A stretch of DNA of 64,000 nucleotides from Martinezella calliandrae (lineage in GTDB: Bacteria; Pseudomonadota; Alphaproteobacteria; Rhizobiales; Rhizobiaceae): NCBI RefSeq assembly GCF_030272695.1, contig NZ_JARFYN010000001.1, positions 124,001-188,000 of the forward strand. Reading direction: 5' to 3'. Below, piece by piece: positions 27,684 through 36,903 of the stretch. Within the stretch, counting starts at the first letter, position 1. Each line of letters begins with the position of its first letter. The notes beneath the pieces are model-generated. The model saw nothing but the letters and a program-made list of their open reading frames with translations, was not told the origin of the DNA and did not search any database. The translations under genes and the position numbers were made by a program.

Positions 27684-28156
27684 CGGCTTTTGTCTATATA
27701 CCGCGCCGCGTCGGCAAACGAGATGTCCGACTTGATCTCCCGCGTCGACATCGATGTCATCGTATGCCGCACACCGGGCAGCCGGTTCAGCTCCTGTCGC
27801 AGCAACCGGTCTAGCGCGGCCATGTCGGCGGCCAGTATGTGTAGGAGATAATCGGCCTCCCCGGTCGTCGCGTGGCAGCGCCAGATCAGCGGATGGCGGC
27901 GCACGGCCGCTTCGAACGCCTCGAAAAGCTCGACATCGATCGATACCTGCACGAAAGCTTCCAGACCGAAGCCGAGCTGCGCCGGGTCAAGGATCGTCCG
28001 GTAGCCTCTAATCACGCCAGCCTCTTCCAGTGCCTTTACTCGCTTCCAGCACGGCGTCTTGCTGAGACCGACGAGATCGGCAAGCGCGCCAAAGGAGATG
28101 CGGGCGTCGGCTTCCAGGGCGGAGATGATTTTGTGATCGAGCGCATCCAAGTCCAT
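27680..28156 (-). CDS. Lrp/AsnC-family regulator
   Basis: 158-residue Lrp-family regulator: MDLDALDHKIISALEADARISFGALADLVGLSKTPCWKRVKALEEAGVIRGY is the helix-turn-helix, then the RAM/AsnC_trans_reg domain (VQVSIDVELFEAFEAAVRRHP, LLHILAADMAALDRLL). ATG 28156 has GGAGAG close upstream. Divergent from the TDO-like gene (28306), suggesting that it controls that gene in response to an amino acid, perhaps tryptophan; this rests on position only. Confidence 0.9.
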   Translation of the reverse strand: MDLDALDHKIISALEADARISFGALADLVGLSKTPCWKRVKALEEAGVIRGYRTILDPAQLGFGLEAFVQVSIDVELFEAFEAAVRRHPLIWRCHATTGEADYLLHILAADMAALDRLLRQELNRLPGVRHTMTSMSTREIKSDISFADAARYIDKSR

Positions 28157-28305
28157 CGTTCTCTCCATCATCGAAAATTAGGCCGATCGTACTCCCATTT
28201 GCCGATTTTGGATGACAATTAGGAACAATGTTCAAGTAAAAATTTCGTATCCTTCAATGGGAGCAAACATGCCAGTGGCCAAAAGCCGGGATAAAGGGAA
28301 CGAAG

Positions 28306-29058
28306 ATGCAGAAAGAAGACTATTACGCGCGCATCGAAGCGCCTGAATTGCGCGACTATGGCGTCTACCTGCAATGCGACAAGCTACTTGCCTGTCAGAA
28401 GCCGTTGAGCGAGATGGTCAACGGCGACGAATTGCAATTCCAGATCGTCCATCAGGTAGAAGAGCTGTGGATGAAACTCATTGCCTACACACTGGTCGAT
28501 GTGATCGGCTTTATCGAAGAGAACAATACACATCGCGTCGTGACGCTGATGGGCCGCGTGCATCGGCTGATGAGGATGATGACTGCGCAGCTCGATCTGC
28601 TCGAAACCATGTCGCCGAAGGAATATCAGCAGATTCGCCTGCAGCTCGGCAATGGCAGCGGCCAGGAATCACCCGGCTTCAAGTTTCTGCTGCGTATGCC
28701 GCCGGATCTCTGGCGTGTCTTCAAGGCTCACTACCTCGATAAGCCGGGTCTGACCGTCGCGGATGTCTATGACGGCAAATACGATCACGGCGACAGCTAT
28801 GTCGTGGCCGAGGCGTTGGCCGAATTCGACGAGCTCTTCCAGAAATTCCGCGCCAACCACATCTATCTGATCCAGCGCTCGATCGGTCTCGGCTCGAAAT
28901 CCCTCAAGGGCCGGCCGGTGGAGTTATTGCAGGCCGGCGCCCACCATCGCTTCTTCCCCGATCTCTGGGATATCCGCGCTTCGATGACCGACCGCTGGGG
29001 CAGTCAATACGGCGTGGTCCGCGACTCCATTTCCAAGCACGACCCGGCCGCGGAATAG
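28306..29058 (+). CDS. Tryptophan 2,3-dioxygenase-family protein, divergent
   Basis: 250-residue haem dioxygenase-like protein. Matches to tryptophan 2,3-dioxygenase (TDO): DYGVYLQCDKLLACQKPLS, FQIVHQVEELWMKLIAYTL (the distal-side His of the substrate pocket), HRLMRMMTAQLDLLETMSP, and NHIYLIQRSIG, where the His aligns with the haem-iron ligand. The glycine-rich GTGG(S/T) loop that anchors the tryptophan ammonium/carboxylate in classical TDO is not seen; the corresponding stretch is LGSKSLKGRPVELLQ. It may therefore act on another indole or amine. Kynurenine-pathway genes are not adjacent. AAGGGAA precedes ATG 28306. Confidence 0.8.
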   Translation: MQKEDYYARIEAPELRDYGVYLQCDKLLACQKPLSEMVNGDELQFQIVHQVEELWMKLIAYTLVDVIGFIEENNTHRVVTLMGRVHRLMRMMTAQLDLLETMSPKEYQQIRLQLGNGSGQESPGFKFLLRMPPDLWRVFKAHYLDKPGLTVADVYDGKYDHGDSYVVAEALAEFDELFQKFRANHIYLIQRSIGLGSKSLKGRPVELLQAGAHHRFFPDLWDIRASMTDRWGSQYGVVRDSISKHDPAAE

Positions 29059-29077
29059 AGTTCTCGACCTCTCCGGA

Positions 29078-29533
29078 TCATCCGTCGCGCTGCATCGTGC
29101 GACGGAAGGCCTTAAGAGTTTCGGCACTGACATGATGTTCCATTCCCTCAGCGTCGATCCGCGCCGTCTCGGCGCTGACGCCAATCCAGCGCAAGAACGC
29201 TTCGACCGTCTGATGGCGAGCACGGATTTCCTGGGCAATATTGTTGCCCGCATCGGTCAGGAAAACCCCGCGATAAGGCCGCCGCGACACCAGCCCGTCT
29301 TCGCAGAGCCGTGCAAGCATCTTGGCGACGGTCGGCTGCGACACGCCGAGACGGGCTGCAATATCCACCTGCCGCGCCTCATTGCCGTCATCGATGAGAT
29401 CGGCGATCAGCTCGACATAGTCTTCCACCAAAGCGCCGCGCGTGGCCTCCCGCGTATGCCGAAAACCCTCCGAATGCGTCTCGGCGTCCGGCAGCGGTTC
29501 GTCGCGATGGATTGACAGTCTTTTCTTTGGCAA
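29078..29533 (-). CDS. mntR: DtxR-family manganese regulator (MntR)
   Basis: Predicted 151-residue Mn(II)-sensing repressor. Helix-turn-helix [45 protein letters not shown], then the metal-binding and dimerisation part with [34 protein letters not shown], where the E-G-x-E-H-H cluster supplies ligands. The start is uncertain: I favour TTG 29533 (P-K-K-R-L-S follows) because GGGAG is about ten bases upstream and the longer frame to 29650 does not resemble the family. Divergent from mntH, the normal target of MntR. Confidence 0.85.
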   Translation of the reverse strand: MPKKRLSIHRDEPLPDAETHSEGFRHTREATRGALVEDYVELIADLIDDGNEARQVDIAARLGVSQPTVAKMLARLCEDGLVSRRPYRGVFLTDAGNNIAQEIRARHQTVEAFLRWIGVSAETARIDAEGMEHHVSAETLKAFRRTMQRDG

Positions 29534-29831
29534 TGGGTTCGGCTCCCTAAAGGATCTCGCGCAAAAAGTGCGCAGCGGTTTTGCGGTAACGACAGGCGCA
29601 AAATCAAGGGCCCAAAGCGCAAGGAGCGAATCCCGGAGATCGCGATGCACTTTAGAGGCACGGATAAATTCATTTTAATCTTTATAGCACGGGCTTCAAT
29701 CTTGAAAGCGGATGATGATTTCGGCGCGACATCGCGTCACAACGCCGCAACTATAAAATATAGCCTATTGCATAATGTTGATATCCGGCATATTTCTTCA
29801 GACCTATCATTATTCGATCCAGGAGCCCCGC
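29534..29831. other. mntR-mntH divergent promoter region
   Basis: The 298 bases between the divergent starts hold no gene. An ATAG-C-CTAT palindrome at 29760-29768, within an AT-rich stretch 64 bases before mntH, is the best candidate for a metal-regulator site, but it does not match a consensus I know well. AGGAG at 29821-29825 is the mntH ribosome site. Confidence 0.4.
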
Positions 29832-31187
29832 ATGACGCAAATTCAGGAAGTCGCCGCACCGCGCGCGTGGAAATTTGCCCGCGCGGACGAGGCTGCGCGG
29901 CCGAGCCTTCCGGAAGTCAACGCCACCGTTCACGTTCCGCATACAGGCACCTGGGTCCGCCGGCTGATCGCCTTCCTCGGGCCAGGCTATATGATTTCCG
30001 TCGGCTATATGGATCCCGGCAACTGGGCGACCGATCTCGCCGGCGGTGCGCAATTCGGCTATACGCTGCTTGCAGTCATCATGCTGTCGAACCTGATGGC
30101 CATCCTGTTACAGGCGCTTGCTGCCCGACTCGGCATTGTTACCGGCCGCGATCTGGCGCAGGCCTGCCGGGACCATTATTCAAGGCCGGTCAATCTGGCT
30201 CTTTGGTTTGCCTGCGAACTCGCCATCATTGCCTGCGATCTCGCTGAGGTCATCGGTACGGCGATCGCACTGCAATTGCTCTTTGGCATCCCATTAATCG
30301 GCGGCGCGCTGATCACAGCGTTTGATGCCTTCCTGCTCCTAATCCTGATGAACAAGGGCTTCCGCTTCCTTGAGGCTTTCGTCATCGCGCTTTTGATCGT
30401 CATCGCTGTCTGTTTCGCCATCCAGATCGCGGCCGCCGCTCCTCCGGCCGCGGCCGTCCTGAAGGGCTTCATTCCGTCGCCCGAGATCGTCACCAATAAC
30501 GAGATGCTCTACATCGCCATGGGTATCATCGGCGCGACGGTCATGCCGCATAACCTCTACCTGCATTCATCAATCGTGCAGACGCGCGCCTATAAACGCA
30601 CCGACGAGGGCCGCAAGGACGCAATCAGATGGGCGACGGCCGACAGCACCATTGCCTTGATGCTGGCGCTTTTCGTTAACGCGTCGATCCTGATCGTCGC
30701 AGCCGTCGCATTCCACAATAGCGGACACTCAGATGTTGCTGAAATCGGCCAGGCCTTCAAACTGCTCTCGCCGCTGCTCGGCCTCGGTATCGCCTCGACC
30801 CTTTTTGCCGTGGCTCTCCTTGCCTCCGGCCTCAATTCCACCGTGACTGCGACGCTCGCAGGGCAGATCGTCATGGAAGGTTTCCTCCGCCTGCGTATTC
30901 CGCATTGGGCAAGGCGGCTTTTGACGCGTGGCCTCGCAATTATTCCAGTTGTTTTTGTTACTGCATTTTATGGTGAAAAAGGCACCGCGGATTTGCTCGT
31001 CCTGAGCCAGGTCATCCTGTCCATGCAATTGCCTTTTGCGGTGATCCCTCTGGTTCAATTCGTCACAGATCGCGGAAAAATGGGCAGATTCACCATTTCA
31101 AGGAGCGTTGCTGTCCTCTCATGGCTGGTCGCGGGCCTCATTCTGGCGCTGAATTTCAAGCTTCTTTACGACACTCTCTTCGGTTGA
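29832..31187 (+). CDS. mntH: Nramp-family Mn(II)/divalent metal transporter
   Basis: 451-residue proton-coupled metal importer with about 11 transmembrane helices. The metal-binding motif DPGN in TM1 ([20 protein letters not shown]) and the M-P-H motif in TM6 ([18 protein letters not shown]) are intact, both diagnostic for Nramp/MntH. The ATG at 29832 has AGGAG six bases before it. Divergent from mntR, so repression under high manganese is expected. Principal Mn(II) uptake system of many rhizobia. Confidence 0.95.
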   Translation: MTQIQEVAAPRAWKFARADEAARPSLPEVNATVHVPHTGTWVRRLIAFLGPGYMISVGYMDPGNWATDLAGGAQFGYTLLAVIMLSNLMAILLQALAARLGIVTGRDLAQACRDHYSRPVNLALWFACELAIIACDLAEVIGTAIALQLLFGIPLIGGALITAFDAFLLLILMNKGFRFLEAFVIALLIVIAVCFAIQIAAAAPPAAAVLKGFIPSPEIVTNNEMLYIAMGIIGATVMPHNLYLHSSIVQTRAYKRTDEGRKDAIRWATADSTIALMLALFVNASILIVAAVAFHNSGHSDVAEIGQAFKLLSPLLGLGIASTLFAVALLASGLNSTVTATLAGQIVMEGFLRLRIPHWARRLLTRGLAIIPVVFVTAFYGEKGTADLLVLSQVILSMQLPFAVIPLVQFVTDRGKMGRFTISRSVAVLSWLVAGLILALNFKLLYDTLFG

Positions 31188-31320
31188 CGAATCACCCGTA
31201 AAGCGCGAATCTACACGCGCGGAAGATCACGGTAATTAACAGGTTCGTAATATTTGCCCAGATTTTGCCATGATTTGCCCTAGTTTGGGCCCACCGCAGT
31301 TCTGCAGGGTTCCTCAATTC

Positions 31321-33144
31321 ATGGCCGAAAGTCCATTGCGCGTCCAATTTCCTGCAGAGGCTGCGATTCAGGCGCCGCCACATCACGAATTTCATATTCC
31401 TTTTCTGCCCCGATCCGCCCATCTTCGCCATCTGATCGCCATCGGCCTAGCGGGCACTGCATCGTTCGGCCTGCTCGCTACCATCCTTTATCCGCTGCTT
31501 GCCCGCCATGCGATCGAACAGGCCGTGCCGGTGCACGCAGCGCAGCTCATCCGGTCGCAGCCGGCCTTGCCCAAGGGTAATCGGCTTGCCACGAAACCGC
31601 GTTTCGACGGCGCACGTTTTGCGCAGGTAGCGGAAAAGACCTCCAGTGGCGAAACCCGCATCTTCACCTATCACCGCACGACGCTGGTCTTTAAGGCCGA
31701 GGACACCGACCCCTCCGCCGGCGGCGACGACGCCACAGCTATCAATGCGGCCTATGGCGGCGATGCACAATCCGAAAGCGGTCTCTTCTCGCCGCCTTCG
31801 CTCGCGGATATCCGCCAAGGCATCTACCCGCACGCCAATCGTTTAGACTCGGTCCGGCGTTCGCGCTTCCCCGCTCGCGGCGTGCCGTTGAACGTCAGCG
31901 TTTCGAAAGCGACCACGGGCGAGCCCGGCCGCGAATTCAAGCGACTGGTTTCGATGCCGAAGGACCGGCAGGACCTGCAGGATATCCTCGCCTCCGCCGG
32001 ACTCGGCGAAGACGCTGGCGACGAGCTGCAGCGAGCCTTGGAGACCGATACGGTTTCGCCCGGCGATAGCCTGGAACTGCTGCTGGAGAAAAAGACCGCC
32101 GACGCGCAGCCGAAACTGATCATGGCCCGCCTCAGCGGCGAGAAAACACCGGAACGCGTTGTCGCCCGTGACGATTCCGACGGCTTCGTGCCACTCACCG
32201 ACGACCGACTGTTTTCCACGCTCTATAGCGAGAGCCAGGCCGACGCGCCTTCCTCCTCGGAAGTGGCGGCCGTCGACCTCAAAGGCATCGACAGAAACGA
32301 TCAATCGACCATCAGCGCCAGACTGGAGAAAGCCGGCCTTTCCGGCGAATGCGCCGCCCAACTCGTCAAGCTTGCCAAGGCTAACGGCATTACACTGACC
32401 GGTGGCGACGATGCGCCTGACAGCGTGGATCTGCTGTTCCGCAAGGCCGAAAACGGCAAAAGCGAACTGATGCTCATCGAGTTCCACACCGATGGCGACA
32501 CGCATCGCTTCTATTTGCACAAAGAAGGCGGCGAAGGCCCTTCTGAATTCTATGACGAAGGCGGCCACTCGGTCGCAAAGGTGCTGACGCACCGTCCCGT
32601 ACCAAACGGCACGCTCGGTGACGGCTTCGCCTGGCGCGTGCATCCGATCCTCGGCGTCCGGAAATTCCATAACGGCGTCGATTTCCGCGCACCGATGGGC
32701 AGCCCCATCATGGCCGCGGGCGATGGCATCGTCGAAAAGATTTCCTGGGAAACGGGCTACGGCAAGTATGTCCGAATTCGCCATGACGGTGGCTACGAGA
32801 CCACCTATGCCCATATTTCCTCGACGCCGTCGGACCTGCATGTCGGTGAGCGCGTCAGCCAGGGCCAGGTGATCGCCTATGTCGGCTCCACCGGCTATTC
32901 CACCGGTCCGCATCTCTACTACGAACTGCGCGTCAACGGTCGCTATGAGAACCCGCTGACGGCTCAGTTGCCGGCCGGCACCAACCTCACCGGCAAGTCG
33001 TTGGACAGCTTGCGCTCACAGGTCAGCCATGTCGACAACATCATGACCTATCTTGACGTACCGCCGCAGCAAAACGAAGCCCGCCCCTTCTCCGCCATCG
33101 AGCAGGGACCGGAGCGTGGCCCAGGCGAATTCGGCGGGCCGTGA
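31321..33144 (+). CDS. M23-family peptidase-like protein (LytM domain), membrane anchored
   Basis: 607 residues: an N-terminal cytoplasmic stretch, one transmembrane segment (HLIAIGLAGTASFGLLATILYPLL), a long periplasmic region and a C-terminal LytM/M23 domain. The domain carries FHNGVDFRAPMGSPIMAAGDGIV (His and Asp ligands, H-x3-D) and GYSTGPHLYYELRVNGRYENP. In active LytM enzymes the last motif is H-x-H; here the second His, a zinc ligand, is Tyr. This may make it a non-catalytic amidase activator such as EnvC/NlpD-type proteins, or a variant enzyme. Start ATG 31321 has only a weak ribosome site; an upstream in-frame ATG at 31270 is less likely. Confidence 0.88.
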   Translation: MAESPLRVQFPAEAAIQAPPHHEFHIPFLPRSAHLRHLIAIGLAGTASFGLLATILYPLLARHAIEQAVPVHAAQLIRSQPALPKGNRLATKPRFDGARFAQVAEKTSSGETRIFTYHRTTLVFKAEDTDPSAGGDDATAINAAYGGDAQSESGLFSPPSLADIRQGIYPHANRLDSVRRSRFPARGVPLNVSVSKATTGEPGREFKRLVSMPKDRQDLQDILASAGLGEDAGDELQRALETDTVSPGDSLELLLEKKTADAQPKLIMARLSGEKTPERVVARDDSDGFVPLTDDRLFSTLYSESQADAPSSSEVAAVDLKGIDRNDQSTISARLEKAGLSGECAAQLVKLAKANGITLTGGDDAPDSVDLLFRKAENGKSELMLIEFHTDGDTHRFYLHKEGGEGPSEFYDEGGHSVAKVLTHRPVPNGTLGDGFAWRVHPILGVRKFHNGVDFRAPMGSPIMAAGDGIVEKISWETGYGKYVRIRHDGGYETTYAHISSTPSDLHVGERVSQGQVIAYVGSTGYSTGPHLYYELRVNGRYENPLTAQLPAGTNLTGKSLDSLRSQVSHVDNIMTYLDVPPQQNEARPFSAIEQGPERGPGEFGGP

Positions 33145-33231
33145 TCACCGGTCGTGACACTCCGTCTGCGCAATATGTTTGCCCGCCCTTTATTTTCGGC
33201 CAGCTATGTGCGTTCCGGCCGTCAATAAGGC

Positions 33232-33258
33232 TTGACAAAGCCAAGTTGCCTGTATTTT
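33232..33258 (+). promoter_or_regulatory. Promoter of the amide operon
   Basis: TTGACA at 33232-33237 and TATTTT at 33253-33258, preceded by a TG, form a reasonable sigma-70 promoter with a short 15-base spacer. Transcription would begin near 33266, producing a leader of about 120 bases before the first gene. Confidence 0.6.
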
Positions 33259-33265
33259 ACTCAAG

Positions 33266-33380
33266 CCCGCAGATTAGGCAAAAACGATCTGCAATTACAT
33301 GACTTTAATAGTCGCTGGGCAGTTCCGCCCCATGACGCCCCATCGCCGATGGGATCAGCGTCGTGGGGTTTTTCGTTTTT
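33266..33380 (+). promoter_or_regulatory. Attenuator leader of the amide operon (probable ANTAR target)
   Basis: The leader holds a strong intrinsic terminator: arms CCCCATGACGC (33328-33338) and GCGTCGTGGGG (33358-33368) enclosing an inner CCCATC/GATGGG hairpin, then TTTTTCGTTTTT. Upstream are a GCAGAT/ATCTGC stem (33269-33292), a GACT/AGTC stem (33301-33313) and a GGGC-AGTTCC-GCCC hairpin (33317-33330). The last has a six-base loop and shares CCC with the terminator's base, so the two are mutually exclusive. The operon encodes an AmiR-type ANTAR protein, whose family stabilises paired hexaloop hairpins to prevent termination. The loops do not fully match the published hexaloop pattern as I remember it. 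Confidence 0.75.
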
Positions 33381-33389
33381 GGCTGAGAG

Positions 33390-34526
33390 ATGAACGACGC
33401 ACTGAAGATCGGTATCCTCTTTTCCACCACTGGACCCTATGGCTCCATGGGCCGCGATGCACGCGACGGCGCGGAATTCGCCATCGAGGAGTTCGCGGGC
33501 GGTGGCGGGCGGGCGATTGAGCCGACCTTTGTCGATCCGCATGCGGATATGACAGCCTATCTCGAAGGCGCGAAACACATACTGCGCAATGCCGGCTGCC
33601 GCCACATCATCGGGACGATCACCTCGGCGGCGCGCAAGGAAGTCATTCCCCTTGTCGAAAAGCATGACGGCCTGCTCTGGTACATGTGCCCCTACGAGGG
33701 CTTCGAGGCCAACGAGAATGTCATCTACGTAGGCGGCTGCCCCAACCAGCATCTGCTGCCGCTCTTCGAGCACCTAATCCCGCGATTCGGTAAACGCCCC
33801 TATCTCGTCGGCGCCAACTATGTCTGGGGCTGGGAGATGAACCGGCTTGCCCGCGAACTCATCACCAATGCCGGCGGCGAGGTGCTCGGCGAGCGCTACC
33901 TGCCGCTCGAGGAAACCGCCGTCGAGCGCATCGTCACCGATATCGAAAGCCGCCGTCCGAGCTTCATCCTCAACAATCTCATCGGGCCGTCGAGCTATGC
34001 CTTTCTGGAAGCGATCAAGGTGCTCGGTGACCGCAATCCCGCCTTCCGGCCGGAAAATTGCCCTGTCGTGAGCTGCGACCTGATGGAATGTGAGCTGGAG
34101 GACATCGCCGCCGGTGCGGCCGTCGGCCAACTCTGCGCCGCCTCTTATTTCGACACGATCGATACGTCAGACAATCTCAGTTTCAAGGCCCGCGTTGCAA
34201 CGCATTATGGCGCCGGCCGCCGCGTCTCCAGCGTCTTTGCCGGTGCCTATACCGCAGTCAAACTCTGCATCGAGGCAATCATTGCCGCCGGGAGCGACGA
34301 GCCGCAGGCCGTGCGCCGTCAGCTTCACGCCGCGTCCTGGCCGACGCTGCTTGGGCCGCTGGCGATCGATCCAGAGACTAATCATGCTGCCCTTCCCTTC
34401 CATCTCGGCCGTATCAATAGCGGCAACGGCTTCGACGTCATCGCCTCGCGGCCGGCGCTTGCCGCCGATCCCTACCTCACCGGCCGCCGCGTACTAAAAT
34501 CACCGAAGCTGAAGGTGGTGTCATGA
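33390..34526 (+). CDS. amiC: AmiC-like amide sensor (periplasmic-binding-protein fold)
   Basis: 378-residue protein with the type I periplasmic-binding fold but no signal peptide, like Pseudomonas AmiC: DALKIGILFSTTGPYGSMGRD, GCRHIIGTITSAARKEVIPLVEKHDGLLWYMCPYEGFE, NVIYVGGCPNQH, and YLVGANYVWGWEMNRLARE. AmiC binds short amides and sequesters the antiterminator AmiR until induction. The next gene, overlapping by ATGA, encodes the AmiR-type partner, which makes an intracellular sensor more likely than a transport binding protein. It follows the attenuator leader directly. Confidence 0.88.
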   Translation: MNDALKIGILFSTTGPYGSMGRDARDGAEFAIEEFAGGGGRAIEPTFVDPHADMTAYLEGAKHILRNAGCRHIIGTITSAARKEVIPLVEKHDGLLWYMCPYEGFEANENVIYVGGCPNQHLLPLFEHLIPRFGKRPYLVGANYVWGWEMNRLARELITNAGGEVLGERYLPLEETAVERIVTDIESRRPSFILNNLIGPSSYAFLEAIKVLGDRNPAFRPENCPVVSCDLMECELEDIAAGAAVGQLCAASYFDTIDTSDNLSFKARVATHYGAGRRVSSVFAGAYTAVKLCIEAIIAAGSDEPQAVRRQLHAASWPTLLGPLAIDPETNHAALPFHLGRINSGNGFDVIASRPALAADPYLTGRRVLKSPKLKVVS

Positions 34527-35104
34527 GAAAGACGCCGAACTTCACCGGCTGGCACGCCGCGATCCTGCACCGAGAAGACAGCAATACCGAACGACTTATC
34601 CGTCAGCTGAAGCTGCTCGGCGTGCGCACGTCCTTGCGTTGGGACCCGATCGGCGCGCACGAACTACCGGACATGATCATTGTCGATGCCGATCAGGGTT
34701 GGGACAACCTTCTGCCCTGGAATGGCGGCAATCCGCCGCTGCCGGTCGTGGCGCTGCTGGGTTCGGAAGCGCCTGGCCGCATCGCCTGGGCTCTGGAACA
34801 GGGTGCCGGCGCGATCATCGCCAAACCGGTCAGCACATCAGCCGTCTATCCCGCCTTGGTCATGGCAATCACCATCCATGAGGAGCGCAAGGCAGTTGCC
34901 GAGAAGCTGCAATATCTCGAAGAGCGCGTACGGCTGCGACCGCTCGTTCATGCTGCCGTCCAGAAGCTGATGACCGAGCGTGGTCTGGATGAGGAACGCG
35001 CCTACGCCATTCTACGCAATTGCGCCATGCGCCGTCGCCTGCCGATGGAGCAGCTTTCCGCTTTCATTGTCGGCGGTGCCGAACCCTTGCCGGAGGCAAG
35101 CTGA
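34523..35104 (+). CDS. amiR: AmiR-like ANTAR antiterminator
   Basis: 193 residues: an N-terminal pseudo-receiver (WHAAILHREDSNTERLIRQLKLLG..., PDMIIVDADQGWDN), a coiled-coil (EERKAVAEKLQYLEERVRLRPLV), and the C-terminal ANTAR RNA-binding domain LVHAAVQKLMTERGLDEERAYAILRNCAMRR, with the typical helices and conserved Ala-Tyr. ANTAR proteins bind dual-hairpin leaders and suppress terminators; the leader at 33266-33380 with its terminator is the expected target. Starts at ATGA overlap with the sensor gene and its stop overlaps the first permease (TGATG). Confidence 0.9.
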   Translation: MRKTPNFTGWHAAILHREDSNTERLIRQLKLLGVRTSLRWDPIGAHELPDMIIVDADQGWDNLLPWNGGNPPLPVVALLGSEAPGRIAWALEQGAGAIIAKPVSTSAVYPALVMAITIHEERKAVAEKLQYLEERVRLRPLVHAAVQKLMTERGLDEERAYAILRNCAMRRRLPMEQLSAFIVGGAEPLPEAS

Positions 35105-35952
35105 TGCATGTGATCAAGGCTATGCTGCGCCAGCCAGCGGCGCTGTTCGGGTTTGCGGTCGTCATTGTTGTCGTCGTAATGGCGATTGCCGCACCATGGA
35201 TCGCCCCTTTCAGCCCCGACGACCAGATGTTCGACGGCTTGTCGATGGAGGGTGCGCCACTGCCGCCGGACGGCCATTTCCTGCTCGGCACCGACACGCT
35301 CGGCCGCGACCTATTCACTCGTCTGCTCTTCGGCGCCCGGACGTCGCTGGTCATCGGTCTTGTCGCCAATGGCGTCGCCGTGGCGATCGGCCTCTTCGTC
35401 GGCATTGTCGCCGGTTATCTGCGCGGCATCATCGGTAATCTGATGATGCGGTTCACCGACCTGATGATGGCCTTCCCGGCGCTCCTGCTCGCCATCGTGT
35501 TGGCCGCCCTTCTGAAGCCGAGCCTGTGGATCGTCGCCATGGTGATCGCGCTGGTCAATTGGGTTCAGGTCGCCCGCATCGTCTACACCGAGACCCGCGG
35601 CCTGGTGGAGCGTGACTTTATCATGGCGGAGCGCTCGCTCGGCGCCGGCCATTTCCGCATCCTCGTCCGGCATATCCTGCCGCATCTGATGCCGACGGCG
35701 ATCGTCTGGGGCACGCTCGGCATCGCCACCACCGTGCTCTTGGAGGCGACCCTCTCTTTCCTGGGCATCGGCGTGCAGCCGCCGCAACCCTCCTGGGGCA
35801 ATATCATTTTCGAAAGCCAAAGCTATTTCCAAGACGCGCCCTGGCTCGTCTTCATCCCCGGCGCGGTCATCCTCCTGACCGCCCTCTCCTTCAATCTCGT
35901 CGGCGACGCACTGCGCGACATTCTCGACCCGACGCAGCGGGGGAGAGGCTGA
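35104..35952 (+). CDS. Dpp-type ABC permease (DppC family)
   Basis: 282-residue inner-membrane permease of peptide/nickel-type ABC systems. N-terminal helix ALFGFAVVIVVVVMAIAAPWIAPFSPDDQM, the family's LLGTDTLGRDLFTRLLFGARTSL loop, and the EAA motif MAERSLGAGHFRILVRHILPHLMPTAIVW that contacts the ATPase. ATG 35104 overlaps the preceding stop (TGATG); the longer frame from 35020 lies inside the ANTAR gene. In this operon the DppC-type gene precedes the DppB-type gene, the reverse of the usual order. Confidence 0.93.
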   Translation: MHVIKAMLRQPAALFGFAVVIVVVVMAIAAPWIAPFSPDDQMFDGLSMEGAPLPPDGHFLLGTDTLGRDLFTRLLFGARTSLVIGLVANGVAVAIGLFVGIVAGYLRGIIGNLMMRFTDLMMAFPALLLAIVLAALLKPSLWIVAMVIALVNWVQVARIVYTETRGLVERDFIMAERSLGAGHFRILVRHILPHLMPTAIVWGTLGIATTVLLEATLSFLGIGVQPPQPSWGNIIFESQSYFQDAPWLVFIPGAVILLTALSFNLVGDALRDILDPTQRGRG

Positions 35953-36873
35953 ATGTTTTTTCTTGTCATCCGGCGCCTGGTACAGACCGTGCTCATACTT
36001 CTCGGCGTCGCTGCAATCACTTTCTTGCTGCTTTATGCGCTGCCGGCCGATCCCGCCGTGCTGATCGCCGGTCGCAGCGCCACGCCGCAGATGGTGGCCG
36101 GCATTCGCCATGAGCTCGGCCTCGACCAACCGCTGATCATCCAGTTCCTGCACTATCTCGACGCGCTGCTGCATGGCGATCTCGGGCGCTCCTACACGCA
36201 GAAGACCGCCGTTCTGCCGCTGATCCAGGCGCGCCTGCCGGCGACGATAGTCTTGATGGCGGCGGGGATCGTCGTCGAAGTCGCCCTCGGCCTCACCTTC
36301 GGCATCATTGCGGCCATCAAACGCGGCGGCCTCGTCGACCGTACGGTGATGATGCTCTCTTTCGTCGGCGTCTCGTCACCGCAATTTGTCGTGGCGCTGC
36401 TGCTGCTCTATATTTTCGCCGCCACGCTCGGTTGGTTCCCGATGTCGGGCTTCGGCACGGCGCGACATGTCGTGCTGCCGGCGCTGACGCTCGGCGTGCT
36501 CGGTGCGGGCTGGTATGCACGCATGGTGCGCTCTGCGATGATCGACGTGCTTAATCATGACTACGTCCGCACCGCACGTGCCAAGGGCCTGTCTTCGACG
36601 CGCATCATCTTCCGTCATGTGCTGCCCAACGCCATCCTGCCGATCATCGCGATGATCGGCATCGATATCGGCCAGTTCATGAGCGGCGTTGTGGTGGTCG
36701 AGGCCGTCTATGGCTGGCCGGGCATCGGCCAGCTCGCCTGGCAAGCGATCCAGCAGGTCGACATCCCGATCATCATGGGCGTGACGCTGACCTCGGCGCT
36801 CGCCATTGTCCTTGGCAATCTCGTCGCCGACTTCATTGCCCCCTTCATCGACCCGCGCATCCGCGCGCAATAA
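35953..36873 (+). CDS. Dpp-type ABC permease (DppB family)
   Basis: 306 residues with about six transmembrane helices: VIRRLVQTVLILLGVAAITFLLLYALPADPA opens in the DppB style, the EAA motif is NHDYVRTARAKGLSSTRIIFRHVLPNAILP, and GQFMSGVVVVEAVYGWPGIGQLAWQA is typical of the end. It starts immediately after the DppC-type stop. Pairs with the upstream permease and the downstream binding protein to import an organic nitrogen compound, probably an amide or an amide-bearing peptide. Confidence 0.93.
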   Translation: MFFLVIRRLVQTVLILLGVAAITFLLLYALPADPAVLIAGRSATPQMVAGIRHELGLDQPLIIQFLHYLDALLHGDLGRSYTQKTAVLPLIQARLPATIVLMAAGIVVEVALGLTFGIIAAIKRGGLVDRTVMMLSFVGVSSPQFVVALLLLYIFAATLGWFPMSGFGTARHVVLPALTLGVLGAGWYARMVRSAMIDVLNHDYVRTARAKGLSSTRIIFRHVLPNAILPIIAMIGIDIGQFMSGVVVVEAVYGWPGIGQLAWQAIQQVDIPIIMGVTLTSALAIVLGNLVADFIAPFIDPRIRAQ

Positions 36874-36903
36874 CCAAGCAAAACCAACAGAGGAGTCCTT
36901 TTC

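Noticed and set aside
29760..29768. ATAG-C-CTAT palindrome as a firm MntR operator
   Set aside because: Too short, and not a clear match to the MntR or Mur sites I remember; kept only as a remark in the promoter region.
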